This document shows, in pieces, positions 18,787-27,416 of a stretch of 58,037 nucleotides of DNA; within the stretch, counting starts at the first letter, position 1; each line of letters starts with the position of its first letter. The DNA is taken from NCBI GenBank assembly GCA_016871595.1, contig VHCY01000005.1, positions 1-58,037 on the forward strand. Direction: 5' to 3'. Position numbers and translations under genes: made by a program. Source of the DNA: Verrucomicrobiota bacterium. Lineage in GTDB: Bacteria; Verrucomicrobiota; Verrucomicrobiia; Opitutales; Opitutaceae. The notes under the pieces were generated by a model. That model worked only from the letters and a program-made list of their open reading frames with translations. It was not told where the DNA came from and made no database searches.

Positions 18787-18852
18787 AGCCGGTTCCGGGG
18801 CCGCGCAACTTTGGTGTTCCCCCCGGGCGCGGGGCCCGCTTCGCTCGCCCCG

Positions 18853-19473
18853 ATGCACCCCACCGCCCTTCGCCTCGGCCTTGCCCTGTTCCTCGCCGCC
18901 GCCTCCGCCGCCCTCGCCGCGGAACCGCGTTTCCAGCCGCTCTTCAACGGCCGCGACCTGGCCAACTTCAAGGCCGAGGGCGCGGCGGAGTTCTGGCGCG
19001 TCGAGAACGGCGTGCTGGTCGGGGAGAACAACCAGGCCCAGACCGGCCACTACCTCTGGACGCAGAAGGAGTACAAGGACTTCGTCCTCGAGTTCGACGT
19101 CCGCTGGAAGGCGACCACCCCGCGCGGCGTCGACACGGGCATCGAGATGCGCAAGCCGAAGCTCCAGCTGCAGCTCGGCGTCTCGGGCAGCCTGCGGGTC
19201 GATATGACGGGCTCCTTCTACACGGGCGGCAAGCCGGCGTATCCCGAGTCGGGGCAGGCGAAGGACGCCAAGCGCCAGCTGAAGCCCGAGGGCGAGTGGA
19301 ACACCATCCGCATCCAGGCCAAGGGCGACACCTTCACCTGCTGGATCAACGGCCAGAAGGCCTCCGAGTACACCGACCCGAAGTTCGCCGGCGCCGCGCC
19401 GCTCGGCCTCCAGATCCACGGCAAGGTCGAGATGAAGTGCGAGTACCGCAACGTGCGGATCGCGGAGCTCTGA
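18853..19473 (+). CDS. secreted DUF1080 (3-keto-disaccharide hydrolase) domain protein
   Basis: signal peptide then FQPLFNGRDLANFKAEG...FWRVENGVLVGE... GVDTGIEMR typical of DUF1080. Confidence 0.88.
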   Translation: MHPTALRLGLALFLAAASAALAAEPRFQPLFNGRDLANFKAEGAAEFWRVENGVLVGENNQAQTGHYLWTQKEYKDFVLEFDVRWKATTPRGVDTGIEMRKPKLQLQLGVSGSLRVDMTGSFYTGGKPAYPESGQAKDAKRQLKPEGEWNTIRIQAKGDTFTCWINGQKASEYTDPKFAGAAPLGLQIHGKVEMKCEYRNVRIAEL

Positions 19474-19541
19474 GCGCCCCGCGCCGCGACCGGGCGCATC
19501 ATTTGGCTATCTTTCCGCCGGCCCCGGCCGCAGGCTGCGGT

Positions 19542-21290
19542 ATGGAACGACGTCCCTTTGACCAGCTCGGCCTCTCGCCCGAGATTCTCCGTGCGGTCGC
19601 CAAGCTCGGCTTCGAGGAGGCCTCGCCCATCCAGACCGTGGTCATCCCGGTCGCCCTCTCCGGCCGCGACCTCGTGGGACAATCGGCGACGGGCTCCGGC
19701 AAGACCGCGGCCTTCGCCATCCCGGCCATCGAGCGGGTGGACGCCCAGCTGAAGGCGGTGCAGGCCCTGATCCTGTGCCCCACGCGGGAGCTCGCGGTGC
19801 AGGTGGCCGAGGAGACGGGGCGGCTCGCGTTCTTCCGCCGGGGCATCCGCGAGGTGCCGATCTACGGCGGGCAGAGTTACGACCGCCAGTTCCGGGCCCT
19901 CGAGGCCGGGGCCCAGATCGTCATCGGCACCCCCGGCCGCGTCCTCGACCACCTCGCGCGCGGCACCCTCCGGCTCGACGCCCTTCGCACCGTGGTGCTC
20001 GACGAGGCCGACCGGATGCTGGACATGGGTTTCCGGGAAGACATCGAGCGCATCCTCGCCGCGGCCCCCGCCTCGCGCCAGCTGCTCTGCTTCTCCGCGA
20101 CGATGCCCCGGCCGATCCAGGAGCTCATCCAGCGTTTCAGCCGCGACCCGGCGTGGGTGCGGATCGACGCCGTCGCCCTGCAGGCGCCCCAAGTGGAGCA
20201 AACCTATGTCGAGGTGGACCGGCGCTCCAAGCTGGAGGCGCTCACGCGGCTGATCGACGTCCACGACTTCCGGTTCGGGATCATCTTCTGCGGCACCAAG
20301 GTGATGGTGGATGACCTCGACGAGCACCTCCACGCCCGGGGTTACGCGGTGGACCGACTGCACGGCGACCTCAGCCAGGCGCAGCGCGACCGGGTGATGG
20401 CGCGCTTCCGCGAGCGGAAGTTCGAGTTCCTCGTCGCGACGGATGTGGCGGCGCGCGGGCTCGACGTCGACGAGCTGGAGGTGGTGTTCAACTTCGACCT
20501 GCCCAACGACGCGGAGGACTACACCCACCGCATCGGGCGCACGGGCCGGGCCGGCCGCAAGGGGCGCGCCTTCACGTTCGTCAGCGGCCGGGAGATCTAC
20601 CGCCTGCAGGCGATGATGCGCGCCGCGCGGCTCGACCTGCACCGCGGGCGCGTGCCCTCGCTCGATGAGGTGGAGGAGGCGAAGACCAACGTCTTCTTCG
20701 AGCGGATCCGCGCCACCCTGGAAGCCCGCGACTTCAAGCCGCACGACCGGATGATCGACCGGCTGCTCGACCAGGGCTACGCCAGCACCGACATCTGCTC
20801 CGCGCTGATCCACCTGCTGCGGGCGGGGGCCGCGCCGGAGCCGGCGGCGCCGGCCCGTGGAAACACCGCGGCCAAAGGTGGGCCGCCGGAGGCCGGGGCG
20901 GAGCCGGCGGCGGCTCGTGCGAAACCCGCGCGGTCACCCGCGGCGGCGGTTGCCCGGGATCCCGCGGAGGCCCCGGAGCCGGCTCCCGTCGAGGCGCCGG
21001 ATCGTCCGGCGCGGACCGGCCGCGAACCGGGAATGACGACCCTCTTCCTGAATGTCGGCCGCAAGCAGCTGGTCCAGGTGGCGGACGTGGTCGGCAAGAT
21101 CGCGGGGGTGACCCGCCTGCCCGCGGGCGTGGTCGGGGCGATCGACCTGCACCAGCGCCACATTCTGGTGGATGTGGCCGAGGAGCACGCCGAGCTGATC
21201 CTCCGCAAACTCACGGGCGTGCGGATGAAGGGCGTGGCCCTCGCCCCCGTGCGCGCCACCCCGGGGAAGGGCGGGGCCGGCGCGGGTTGA
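19542..21290 (+). CDS. DEAD-box RNA helicase with DbpA-like C-terminal RNA-binding domain
   Basis: FDQLGLSPEILRAVAKLGFEEASPIQ, ATGSGKTAAF, PTRELA, DEADRMLDMGF, SAT, HRIGRTGR; C-terminal TTLFLNVGRKQLVQVADVVGKIAGV. Confidence 0.94.
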   Translation: MERRPFDQLGLSPEILRAVAKLGFEEASPIQTVVIPVALSGRDLVGQSATGSGKTAAFAIPAIERVDAQLKAVQALILCPTRELAVQVAEETGRLAFFRRGIREVPIYGGQSYDRQFRALEAGAQIVIGTPGRVLDHLARGTLRLDALRTVVLDEADRMLDMGFREDIERILAAAPASRQLLCFSATMPRPIQELIQRFSRDPAWVRIDAVALQAPQVEQTYVEVDRRSKLEALTRLIDVHDFRFGIIFCGTKVMVDDLDEHLHARGYAVDRLHGDLSQAQRDRVMARFRERKFEFLVATDVAARGLDVDELEVVFNFDLPNDAEDYTHRIGRTGRAGRKGRAFTFVSGREIYRLQAMMRAARLDLHRGRVPSLDEVEEAKTNVFFERIRATLEARDFKPHDRMIDRLLDQGYASTDICSALIHLLRAGAAPEPAAPARGNTAAKGGPPEAGAEPAAARAKPARSPAAAVARDPAEAPEPAPVEAPDRPARTGREPGMTTLFLNVGRKQLVQVADVVGKIAGVTRLPAGVVGAIDLHQRHILVDVAEEHAELILRKLTGVRMKGVALAPVRATPGKGGAGAG

Positions 21291-21323
21291 GGCGCCCGCC
21301 CCGGCCCAGCCGGACTCAGTCAC

Positions 21324-23444
21324 TCAGCCGCTGCCCAGCACCAGCGCGCCCTTGAAGACCAGCAGCACCACGCCGACGAGCGCGCAGCAGGCGACGAAGC
21401 CCAGCGCGTCCGTGCGGTCCCAGCGGGTGAATTCCCAGTTGGAGCCGGGGAATAGCTTGAGGTGGTCGAACCGGGTCGGGTTGGCGTAGCTGAGCTCCAC
21501 CTCCCGCGCGTCGTCCTCGAGGGTCTTGGCCACCGGCGTCTTCATCCGCGCGTAGAACCGCGCGACGCGCGCGGGGTCCGTCGGCCGGGTCAGCAGGCTC
21601 ACCAGCACCAGCAGGCTGATCGGGATGAACGCGTCGACCAGATAGCGGGTGGTGAGCAGCTGGGCCGGGCTGAAACCGGCCACATCCGCCCCGAGCAGGT
21701 GCAGCAGGTAGACCTCGACCCGGAAGAGGCCCTTGCCCGTCTTGGGGGACGCGGGGTCGTTGGGGTTCACCCGGACCACGCCCTCCTCGAAGAACAACGA
21801 CACCGGCTCGATCCGGCGCGTGCGCTCGATCTGCTCCCCGGCCGTCCGGGCGCGCCCGGCGGTCACGTCCTCCGCGGTCGCCGCGACGCGTGACACCACC
21901 GTTTGCTCGCGGGTCATTCGCGTCAGCGTCTCCGAGCGGGCGAGGGCCGGCAGGGTGGGCACGATCGCCGGGATCACCGCGATGAAGACCACGGTAGCGA
22001 TTACCTGGACCTTGACCGCGGTCTCGGTGACCCGCCGCCAGAGGAAGAGCATCGTCACCGGCACGCCCCAGACGAGGAGCAGCACGATCGCAAACTTCAG
22101 GATCGCGACGATGCTGTTCATAAAGAGGCCCACCAGCACGCCGATCGCGAGGAGGGCGGGCACTGCCAGCCGGGCGATGAGCACGTAGTGCCGGTCGGCG
22201 CGGCCGGGGAAGAGCGGCTCGTACAGGTTCTTCACCACCAGGCCCGAGAGTACCACCGACTGCGCGCCGAGGACGGCGATCTTCCCGCCCAAAATGCCGG
22301 TGATCATAATCCCGATCAGGCCGATCGGGAGCAGTTCGCGGGTCATCAGGCCCCACGCCTGGTCGGGGTCGGACAGGCCCGGGCCGAAGAGGGCGATCGC
22401 GATCAACCCGCAGTAGGCCCACGCGATGGTGACGAAGCGCTTGCTGAAACCGCCCGTCACCGCGCCGAGGCGTGCCGCCATCTCGTCCTTCGCGGATCCC
22501 GAGATGGTCATATTGGCCTGGGTGCCGGCGATGCCGATCAGCTGGACCAATAGCAGGGCGGCGATCGAGTACCACGTGTATTCGGAGGCGATGTCGCCCC
22601 CGAAGAGGTTGAACATCACCTCCGGCACCTTGTCGTGCAGCGCCTCCACGCCGCCTATTCGATGGAGGCCGAAGGGGATCAGGATCACCGAGATCAGCAC
22701 CACCAGCAGGGCCTGGATCGCGTCCACCACCGCCGAGGCCTTCAGGCCCCCGAGCATGATGAACACGGCGACCAGCCCCGTGGAGACGAGGTAGAAGGTG
22801 ACCGGCTGGAGGTAGGTGACGTAGGGCTGGAGGGTGCCGCGGGTGTAGTGGTCGCGCAGGGTGTCGTAGCGCAGCGCCTTCTCCGGGGCCAGCGGGGCCG
22901 CCGCGCGCTCCTTCCGCAGTGCGATGAACTCGTGGAACTCGGCCACGCTCTGGCGCTCCGCCGCGGTGTAGACCGCGGGTTCCTTGACCATCAGGGGCTG
23001 GAGCGTCTTCAGGGCCATCACGTTGCCGCCCGCGATGACCCCGATGATCGCGATCATCAGCATCGTCACGGCATACAGGGAGGCCAGGAACTTGCTGCCG
23101 AAGCGGTCGGCGAAGAGGTCCGCCATCGTGGTGAGCCGGGCGCGGCGGAACCACACGTTCATAAACCAGTAGTACGGCGTGAGGAAGAGCGTGATCAGCG
23201 CCAGCCAGGCGCCGCCCGCGCCCTGCCGGTAGACCGAGCTGGCCGTGGTGGTGGCCTGGCCGGGGTCGGTCATATTGCCGAAGCTCAGGAAGAACTGCAG
23301 CCAGCGCCCGAGTGAACGCCCCCCGAGGAAGAAGTCCTTGTCGTTCTTCACCCCGTGGGAGAAGCGCTGCCCGATCCAGAGGACCACGACGATGTAGGCG
23401 AGGAGGATGGCGACGTCGACGAGGTGTAGCCCGAGCAGCTTCAT
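21324..23444 (-). CDS. sodium:solute symporter family protein, enlarged (706 aa)
   Basis: FFLGGRSLGRWLQFFLSFGNMTDPGQATTTASSVYRQGAGGAW, many TM helices, two large hydrophilic inserts. Confidence 0.88.
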   Translation of the reverse strand: MKLLGLHLVDVAILLAYIVVVLWIGQRFSHGVKNDKDFFLGGRSLGRWLQFFLSFGNMTDPGQATTTASSVYRQGAGGAWLALITLFLTPYYWFMNVWFRRARLTTMADLFADRFGSKFLASLYAVTMLMIAIIGVIAGGNVMALKTLQPLMVKEPAVYTAAERQSVAEFHEFIALRKERAAAPLAPEKALRYDTLRDHYTRGTLQPYVTYLQPVTFYLVSTGLVAVFIMLGGLKASAVVDAIQALLVVLISVILIPFGLHRIGGVEALHDKVPEVMFNLFGGDIASEYTWYSIAALLLVQLIGIAGTQANMTISGSAKDEMAARLGAVTGGFSKRFVTIAWAYCGLIAIALFGPGLSDPDQAWGLMTRELLPIGLIGIMITGILGGKIAVLGAQSVVLSGLVVKNLYEPLFPGRADRHYVLIARLAVPALLAIGVLVGLFMNSIVAILKFAIVLLLVWGVPVTMLFLWRRVTETAVKVQVIATVVFIAVIPAIVPTLPALARSETLTRMTREQTVVSRVAATAEDVTAGRARTAGEQIERTRRIEPVSLFFEEGVVRVNPNDPASPKTGKGLFRVEVYLLHLLGADVAGFSPAQLLTTRYLVDAFIPISLLVLVSLLTRPTDPARVARFYARMKTPVAKTLEDDAREVELSYANPTRFDHLKLFPGSNWEFTRWDRTDALGFVACCALVGVVLLVFKGALVLGSG

Positions 23445-23570
23445 AAGGGGTTGGGAGGGTGGGTAACGGCCGGGCGGAAACGCCCCGTCCGGGGCAGCGA
23501 CTCAGGCGCGGCTCCCCGCGGTGTCAAGCGGAGCGCCGGGCCGCGCTTCCCGCGGCCCCGCCGGGGAGGA

Positions 23571-23822
23571 TCAACCCGCCGGGCCGCGGGCGGGCCCGCG
23601 GCGGGAACCGATGCCCTCGGCCAGCCGCTCGCGCAGGGCCTCGGGCGGGGAATGGGGCGGGGCCCAATGCACCAGTTGGGAGGTCACCTCGCGCAGGACG
23701 CGGCTCATTTCGCGCAGGGCGGGGTCCGCGTGGCACTCGCGGCGGAAGCGGGCCAGTTCCTCGCCGGCGAGCAGCCCGAGAGCGTGCAGGGCGGACGATT
23801 CCTCGTGCAGTTCCCGGCTCAT
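23571..23822 (-). CDS. short RskA-like anti-sigma domain protein (83 aa, no TM helix)
   Basis: SALHALGLLAGEELARFRRECHADPALREMSRVLREVTSQLVHWAPPHSPPEALRERL resembles RskA cytoplasmic domain; ATGA overlap with sigma gene. Confidence 0.7.
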   Translation of the reverse strand: MSRELHEESSALHALGLLAGEELARFRRECHADPALREMSRVLREVTSQLVHWAPPHSPPEALRERLAEGIGSRRGPARGPAG

Positions 23823-24421
23823 AACTGCGGCCCGAGGGCTTCCCTTAACTTGAGCAGCCCGCGCCGGATGCGGGCCTTGATGGTGCCCAAGGGCTCCTGC
23901 AACCGCCGTGCGATCTCCTCCTGGGTGAGTCCGCCGAAGAAAGCCAGTTCCAGCGCCCGGCGCTGCTCGGCCGGCAGGTCGGCGATCGCCGCGCGGACCA
24001 GCCGGGCGTTGTCGCCCTGCACCGCCGCATCGTCCGCGGACGGGGCCCCGCCCTCCGTGCCGTAGCCCAGGTCCTCCGGCACCGACTCCGCCAGCAGTTC
24101 CGCCCGGCGGCGGCGCATCCGGATCCGGTCGATCGCCCGGTTCCGCACCAGCGTCACCGCCCACGAGAAGGCGCTGCCGCGGCTCCGCTCGAACGACGAG
24201 GCCTTCTCCCAGAGGGTGATGAAGGCGTCGTGCACGATGTCCTGCGCCTCCGCGGCATCCTGCAGGATATGGAGCGCCGCGCCGTAAAGGGGGCCTGAGA
24301 ACCGGTCGTAGAGGCGGGCGAACGCCTCGCGGTCCCCCTCCGCCACCAACCCCAGCAGCAATGCGTCCGTCCGGTCCCGTTCCCCGGGATCGTTGGTCAG
24401 CAGTAGAGGGGCTTCGGCCAT
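23819..24421 (-). CDS. ECF RNA polymerase sigma factor
   Basis: sigma2 (FARLYDRFSGPLYGAALHILQDAAEAQDIVHDAFITLWEKASSFE) and sigma4 (LPAEQRRALELAFFGGLTQEEIARRLQEPLGTIKARIRRGLLKL). Confidence 0.94.
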   Translation of the reverse strand: MAEAPLLLTNDPGERDRTDALLLGLVAEGDREAFARLYDRFSGPLYGAALHILQDAAEAQDIVHDAFITLWEKASSFERSRGSAFSWAVTLVRNRAIDRIRMRRRRAELLAESVPEDLGYGTEGGAPSADDAAVQGDNARLVRAAIADLPAEQRRALELAFFGGLTQEEIARRLQEPLGTIKARIRRGLLKLREALGPQL

Positions 24422-24534
24422 GGGGAAGGGACCCCGGCGGGTCGCTCAGGAGGAGGCAGGTTCGGCGGTGGGGGTGGCGAGCCTAATTCCGTGGGAAGAG
24501 GGTTCGCGGGTTCCAACCGGGGCCGGCGGTGCAC

Positions 24535-24627
24535 TCAGAGGAACGCGAGGCCGAGGAGGCCCAAAATCAGGATCAGTCCGAGGCTGGCGAGGATGCGCCG
24601 CTCCTGGCGGGTCGTGGCGAAGGGCAT
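24535..24627 (-). CDS. candidate 30-aa single-TM micropeptide MPFATTRQERRILASLGLILILGLLGLAFL
   Basis: not in ORF track (too short); read from sequence, 7 nt downstream of dapF stop; basic N-terminus then one hydrophobic helix. Confidence 0.5.
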   Translation of the reverse strand: MPFATTRQERRILASLGLILILGLLGLAFL

Positions 24628-24634
24628 GGGGGCA

Positions 24635-25495
24635 TCAGACCGTAACCTCGAACAGGTCCGGGTGCATCACGCCCTCGGCGACCTTGTTGACCGTCCCGGT
24701 CATCTGGATGGCGTAGTCCGGGCCGATGGAGATCCCGATCCGGCCGCCGGGCATATGGACGGTGACGTCGCGGTCGACGAAGCCGAGGCGGTGGGCGACG
24801 GCGGCGGAGGCGCTCGAACTGCTGCCCGAAGCGAGGGTGTAGCCGGCGCCGCGCTCCCAGATCTCGATACGGATGTTCGCGCGGTCGATCACCTGGAGGA
24901 ACTGCACGTTCGTCTTCCGCGGGAAAAGCGGGTGGACCTCGAGGTGGGGCCCGTAACGGTGTGCGAGGTCGGCGGTGATCTCCGGGAGCGGGAGCACGCA
25001 GTGCGGGTTGCCGATGGTGGCGGCGCAGAAGGTGAACTCGCGGTCGAGCACCTTCACCTTTTCGTTGAGCACCTCCCGGGCGGCACCGGGCAGGAGGACC
25101 GGGATACGGGCGCTGTCGAAGCTCACCTGCCCCATCGCGACCGTGATCAGCCGGCCATCCTCGCGGATCTCAGCGCGCACGTCGCCCCCTAGCGTCTCCA
25201 CGGTGAACACGGGCTCGCGGACGAGGCCCTGGTCCCAGAGGAAGCGGGAGAAGATGCGGAGGCCGTTGCCGGATTTCTCGGCCTCGGAACCGTCGGGGTT
25301 GAAGATGCGCAGCCCGTGCTGGCTGGAGCGCGAGGGGAGGGGGCCCCAGAGGATGCCGTCGGAACCGACGCCGAAGTTCCGGTGGCACACCACCCGGATC
25401 TGCTCGCGGGACGGCGCGGCTCCCCAGGCCGGGAAGTCCGCGGGGTACAGGACGATGTAGTCGTTGCCGAGGGCGTGGTACTTGTGGAAACGCAT
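24635..25495 (-). CDS. dapF: diaminopimelate epimerase
   Basis: FHKYHALGNDYIVL, catalytic Cys region CHRNFGVGSDGIL, NPDGSEAEKSGNGLRIF; second catalytic site appears as YTLASGSSSSASA. Confidence 0.93.
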   Translation of the reverse strand: MRFHKYHALGNDYIVLYPADFPAWGAAPSREQIRVVCHRNFGVGSDGILWGPLPSRSSQHGLRIFNPDGSEAEKSGNGLRIFSRFLWDQGLVREPVFTVETLGGDVRAEIREDGRLITVAMGQVSFDSARIPVLLPGAAREVLNEKVKVLDREFTFCAATIGNPHCVLPLPEITADLAHRYGPHLEVHPLFPRKTNVQFLQVIDRANIRIEIWERGAGYTLASGSSSSASAAVAHRLGFVDRDVTVHMPGGRIGISIGPDYAIQMTGTVNKVAEGVMHPDLFEVTV

Positions 25496-25595
25496 CGACG
25501 CCGATGCCAACGGCGGCGCGGCGCCGAGGCACGGAAAAAATCGCCGTCGCGCCCCCGGATTTGCGGGCCAGCGATTGTCGCCCCGGGCCCCGGCT

Positions 25596-26516
25596 TCAGG
25601 CCGGCAGCAGGCGGCGGGCGTTGCGGTGCATCAGGGCGTGGAGCATCTCCACGTCCAGCGGCGACTCGAACAGCCGGAGCAGGCCGGTTTCCAGCGGGAA
25701 GTACGGCGCGTGCGAGCCGAAGAGCACACGCGACGCCGGCACCGGGGGCCGCGCGCCGCCCGGGCCGGGGCGGATCAGTTGCCCGAGGCGCCCGTTCCCC
25801 TCCCAGCGGGAAAACTCGAACCACGCCCCGGTGCGGTCGACCAGTGCGCGCAGGTCTGTGCCCGCCACGTTGCCGGCGAAGTGCAGGAGTTGCACCCGGG
25901 CCGAGGGGGTCCGCTCGAGCAGGGGCACGAGGGGCCGGGCGTCGATGACCGGGAGGCTGAGCAGCGGGTGGTGGACGCGCGGGTCCTCCATCTGGAACAC
26001 GATCTGGAGAATCAGGCCCCGCTCGGCGGTGAGCTGGAGGAGACGGCCAAGGTCGGGGTGCGAGAGATCGAAGGTCTGGTAGCCGGGGAAGAGGCGCACG
26101 CCGGGCATCCGGTGCTCCTCGTGGCAGCGGCGCAGGTCCTCCTCCCAGTCGGGCCAGGCGAGGTTGACGCTGCCGAAGGGGCGTAGCAGGCCGGCCCCGT
26201 GCGCGCGGCACTCGGCGGCGAGTCGTTCGTTCGCGCCCGCGAGGTCCTTGTGCAGGAGCGCCTCGTGCGTACCCGCCCACGCCTCGCTGATGCGGTGCCG
26301 GCGGAGCTTCGCGACCAGGGCGGGCGTGGTGTCGTACTTCAGGCGCCGGAAGGGCCAGCGGAAGAGGGTGACGTTGGTGTCGACGATCCCCGGAAGCGCC
26401 GCGGGGGCCGGGGCGGACGGCGAGGCGGGAGCGCCGGCCCGGACGAGGGCCGCCGCCGCGCCAGCGGCGGCGGTCTGGCGGAGGAAGCGGCGGCGGGGCA
26501 GGAGAGGAGTGTTCAC
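25596..26516 (-). CDS. Tat-exported amidohydrolase-2-family paralogue lacking HxH
   Basis: VNTPLLPRRRFLRQTAAAG Tat-like signal; IVDTNVTLFRWPFRRLKYDTTP; FGSHAPYFP...NARRLL; GTG start overlaps upstream TGA. Confidence 0.8.
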   Translation of the reverse strand: MNTPLLPRRRFLRQTAAAGAAAALVRAGAPASPSAPAPAALPGIVDTNVTLFRWPFRRLKYDTTPALVAKLRRHRISEAWAGTHEALLHKDLAGANERLAAECRAHGAGLLRPFGSVNLAWPDWEEDLRRCHEEHRMPGVRLFPGYQTFDLSHPDLGRLLQLTAERGLILQIVFQMEDPRVHHPLLSLPVIDARPLVPLLERTPSARVQLLHFAGNVAGTDLRALVDRTGAWFEFSRWEGNGRLGQLIRPGPGGARPPVPASRVLFGSHAPYFPLETGLLRLFESPLDVEMLHALMHRNARRLLPA

Positions 26517-27400
26517 AGCTCGAAGGGGATGCCCTGGCGGCGGAGGATCGGGGCCGCGAGGCGGCGGAAGTTGCCGCCGAAAACCTTGAGGCGATCGGCG
26601 GGCGAAAGGTCGGACTCCAGCACCTTGGCGAGCTCGGTGGCGTAGCTGCGGCTCGGGCCGTGGCCGCCCCACACCAGGCGGTCAGCGCCGAGTTCCCGCG
26701 CCGCAAAGTCCACCGCGCCCGAGTGGGGGTCGGAGCCGGCGAACTCGAGGAGGACGTTGGGCTGGGCCCGGACGATGCGGACCCCGAGCTCCCAGTCGCC
26801 CCCGCTGTGGCCGCAGATGAAGCGCACGTCGGGGAAGCGGCGGGCGAGGGTGACGACGTCCTGCGGCGTGCTTTCCCCCGGCAGGTTGCCGCGGCCGGGC
26901 CCACGGGGCGTGCCGCCGACCTTTAGCCAGGTGTGGATGTAGATCGTGGCCCCGAGTTCTGCGGCGAGGCGGATGATCGGGTCGTTGTTCGGATGACTGC
27001 ACGAGATGCCGCGGCTGTTGCCACCGACGTACTTGATCCCAAGGCATGGCCCGCGGCGGATCCACGCCTCCATCTTGGCGCAGCTCTCGTCGGGGAACCC
27101 CGGGTCGATCGGCGTGATGCCCGAGAGCCACGCGCGTTCCTGCACCAGCAGTTCCCGGACCGCGGCGTCGTGCGCGGCGGGCTGGAGCGGGGCGCGGAGC
27201 GTGCCCCCGGCCTCAAGGGTGATCGAGCGCTCGATCCCCATCCGCCGCACGTAAAGGTTGTTGGCGTGGAACTGGCCGAGCGGGTCAGTCGTGGCGTTGA
27301 ACCCGTGGAAGTGGGTGTCCCAGATTCGGTACGCGACGAGCTCCTCGCGCGTGGGCAGGCCGTAGTCGGCGGGGTTGAGGGCGAAGGCGAGGGGGTCCAT
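26513..27400 (-). CDS. amidohydrolase-2 family protein
   Basis: IWDTHFHGF (HxH), ICGHSGGDWE, VWGGHGPSRS ... GGNFRRL. Confidence 0.85.
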   Translation of the reverse strand: MDPLAFALNPADYGLPTREELVAYRIWDTHFHGFNATTDPLGQFHANNLYVRRMGIERSITLEAGGTLRAPLQPAAHDAAVRELLVQERAWLSGITPIDPGFPDESCAKMEAWIRRGPCLGIKYVGGNSRGISCSHPNNDPIIRLAAELGATIYIHTWLKVGGTPRGPGRGNLPGESTPQDVVTLARRFPDVRFICGHSGGDWELGVRIVRAQPNVLLEFAGSDPHSGAVDFAARELGADRLVWGGHGPSRSYATELAKVLESDLSPADRLKVFGGNFRRLAAPILRRQGIPFEL

Positions 27401-27416
27401 CGGGCGGGAGTTGGCG

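Noticed and set aside
17652-19541. N-terminal extension of the DEAD-box helicase ORF
   Set aside because: Upstream part overlaps kup and the DUF1080 gene in other frames; true start is ATG 19542 with the Q-motif nearby
24635-25495. dapF as a pseudogene because the second catalytic Cys motif appears as ASGSSSSASA
   Set aside because: Reading frame is intact and the rest of the enzyme is conserved; the Cys-to-Ser change (canonical GCGTGA-C-GTGA region) merits checking but I cannot align reliably by eye
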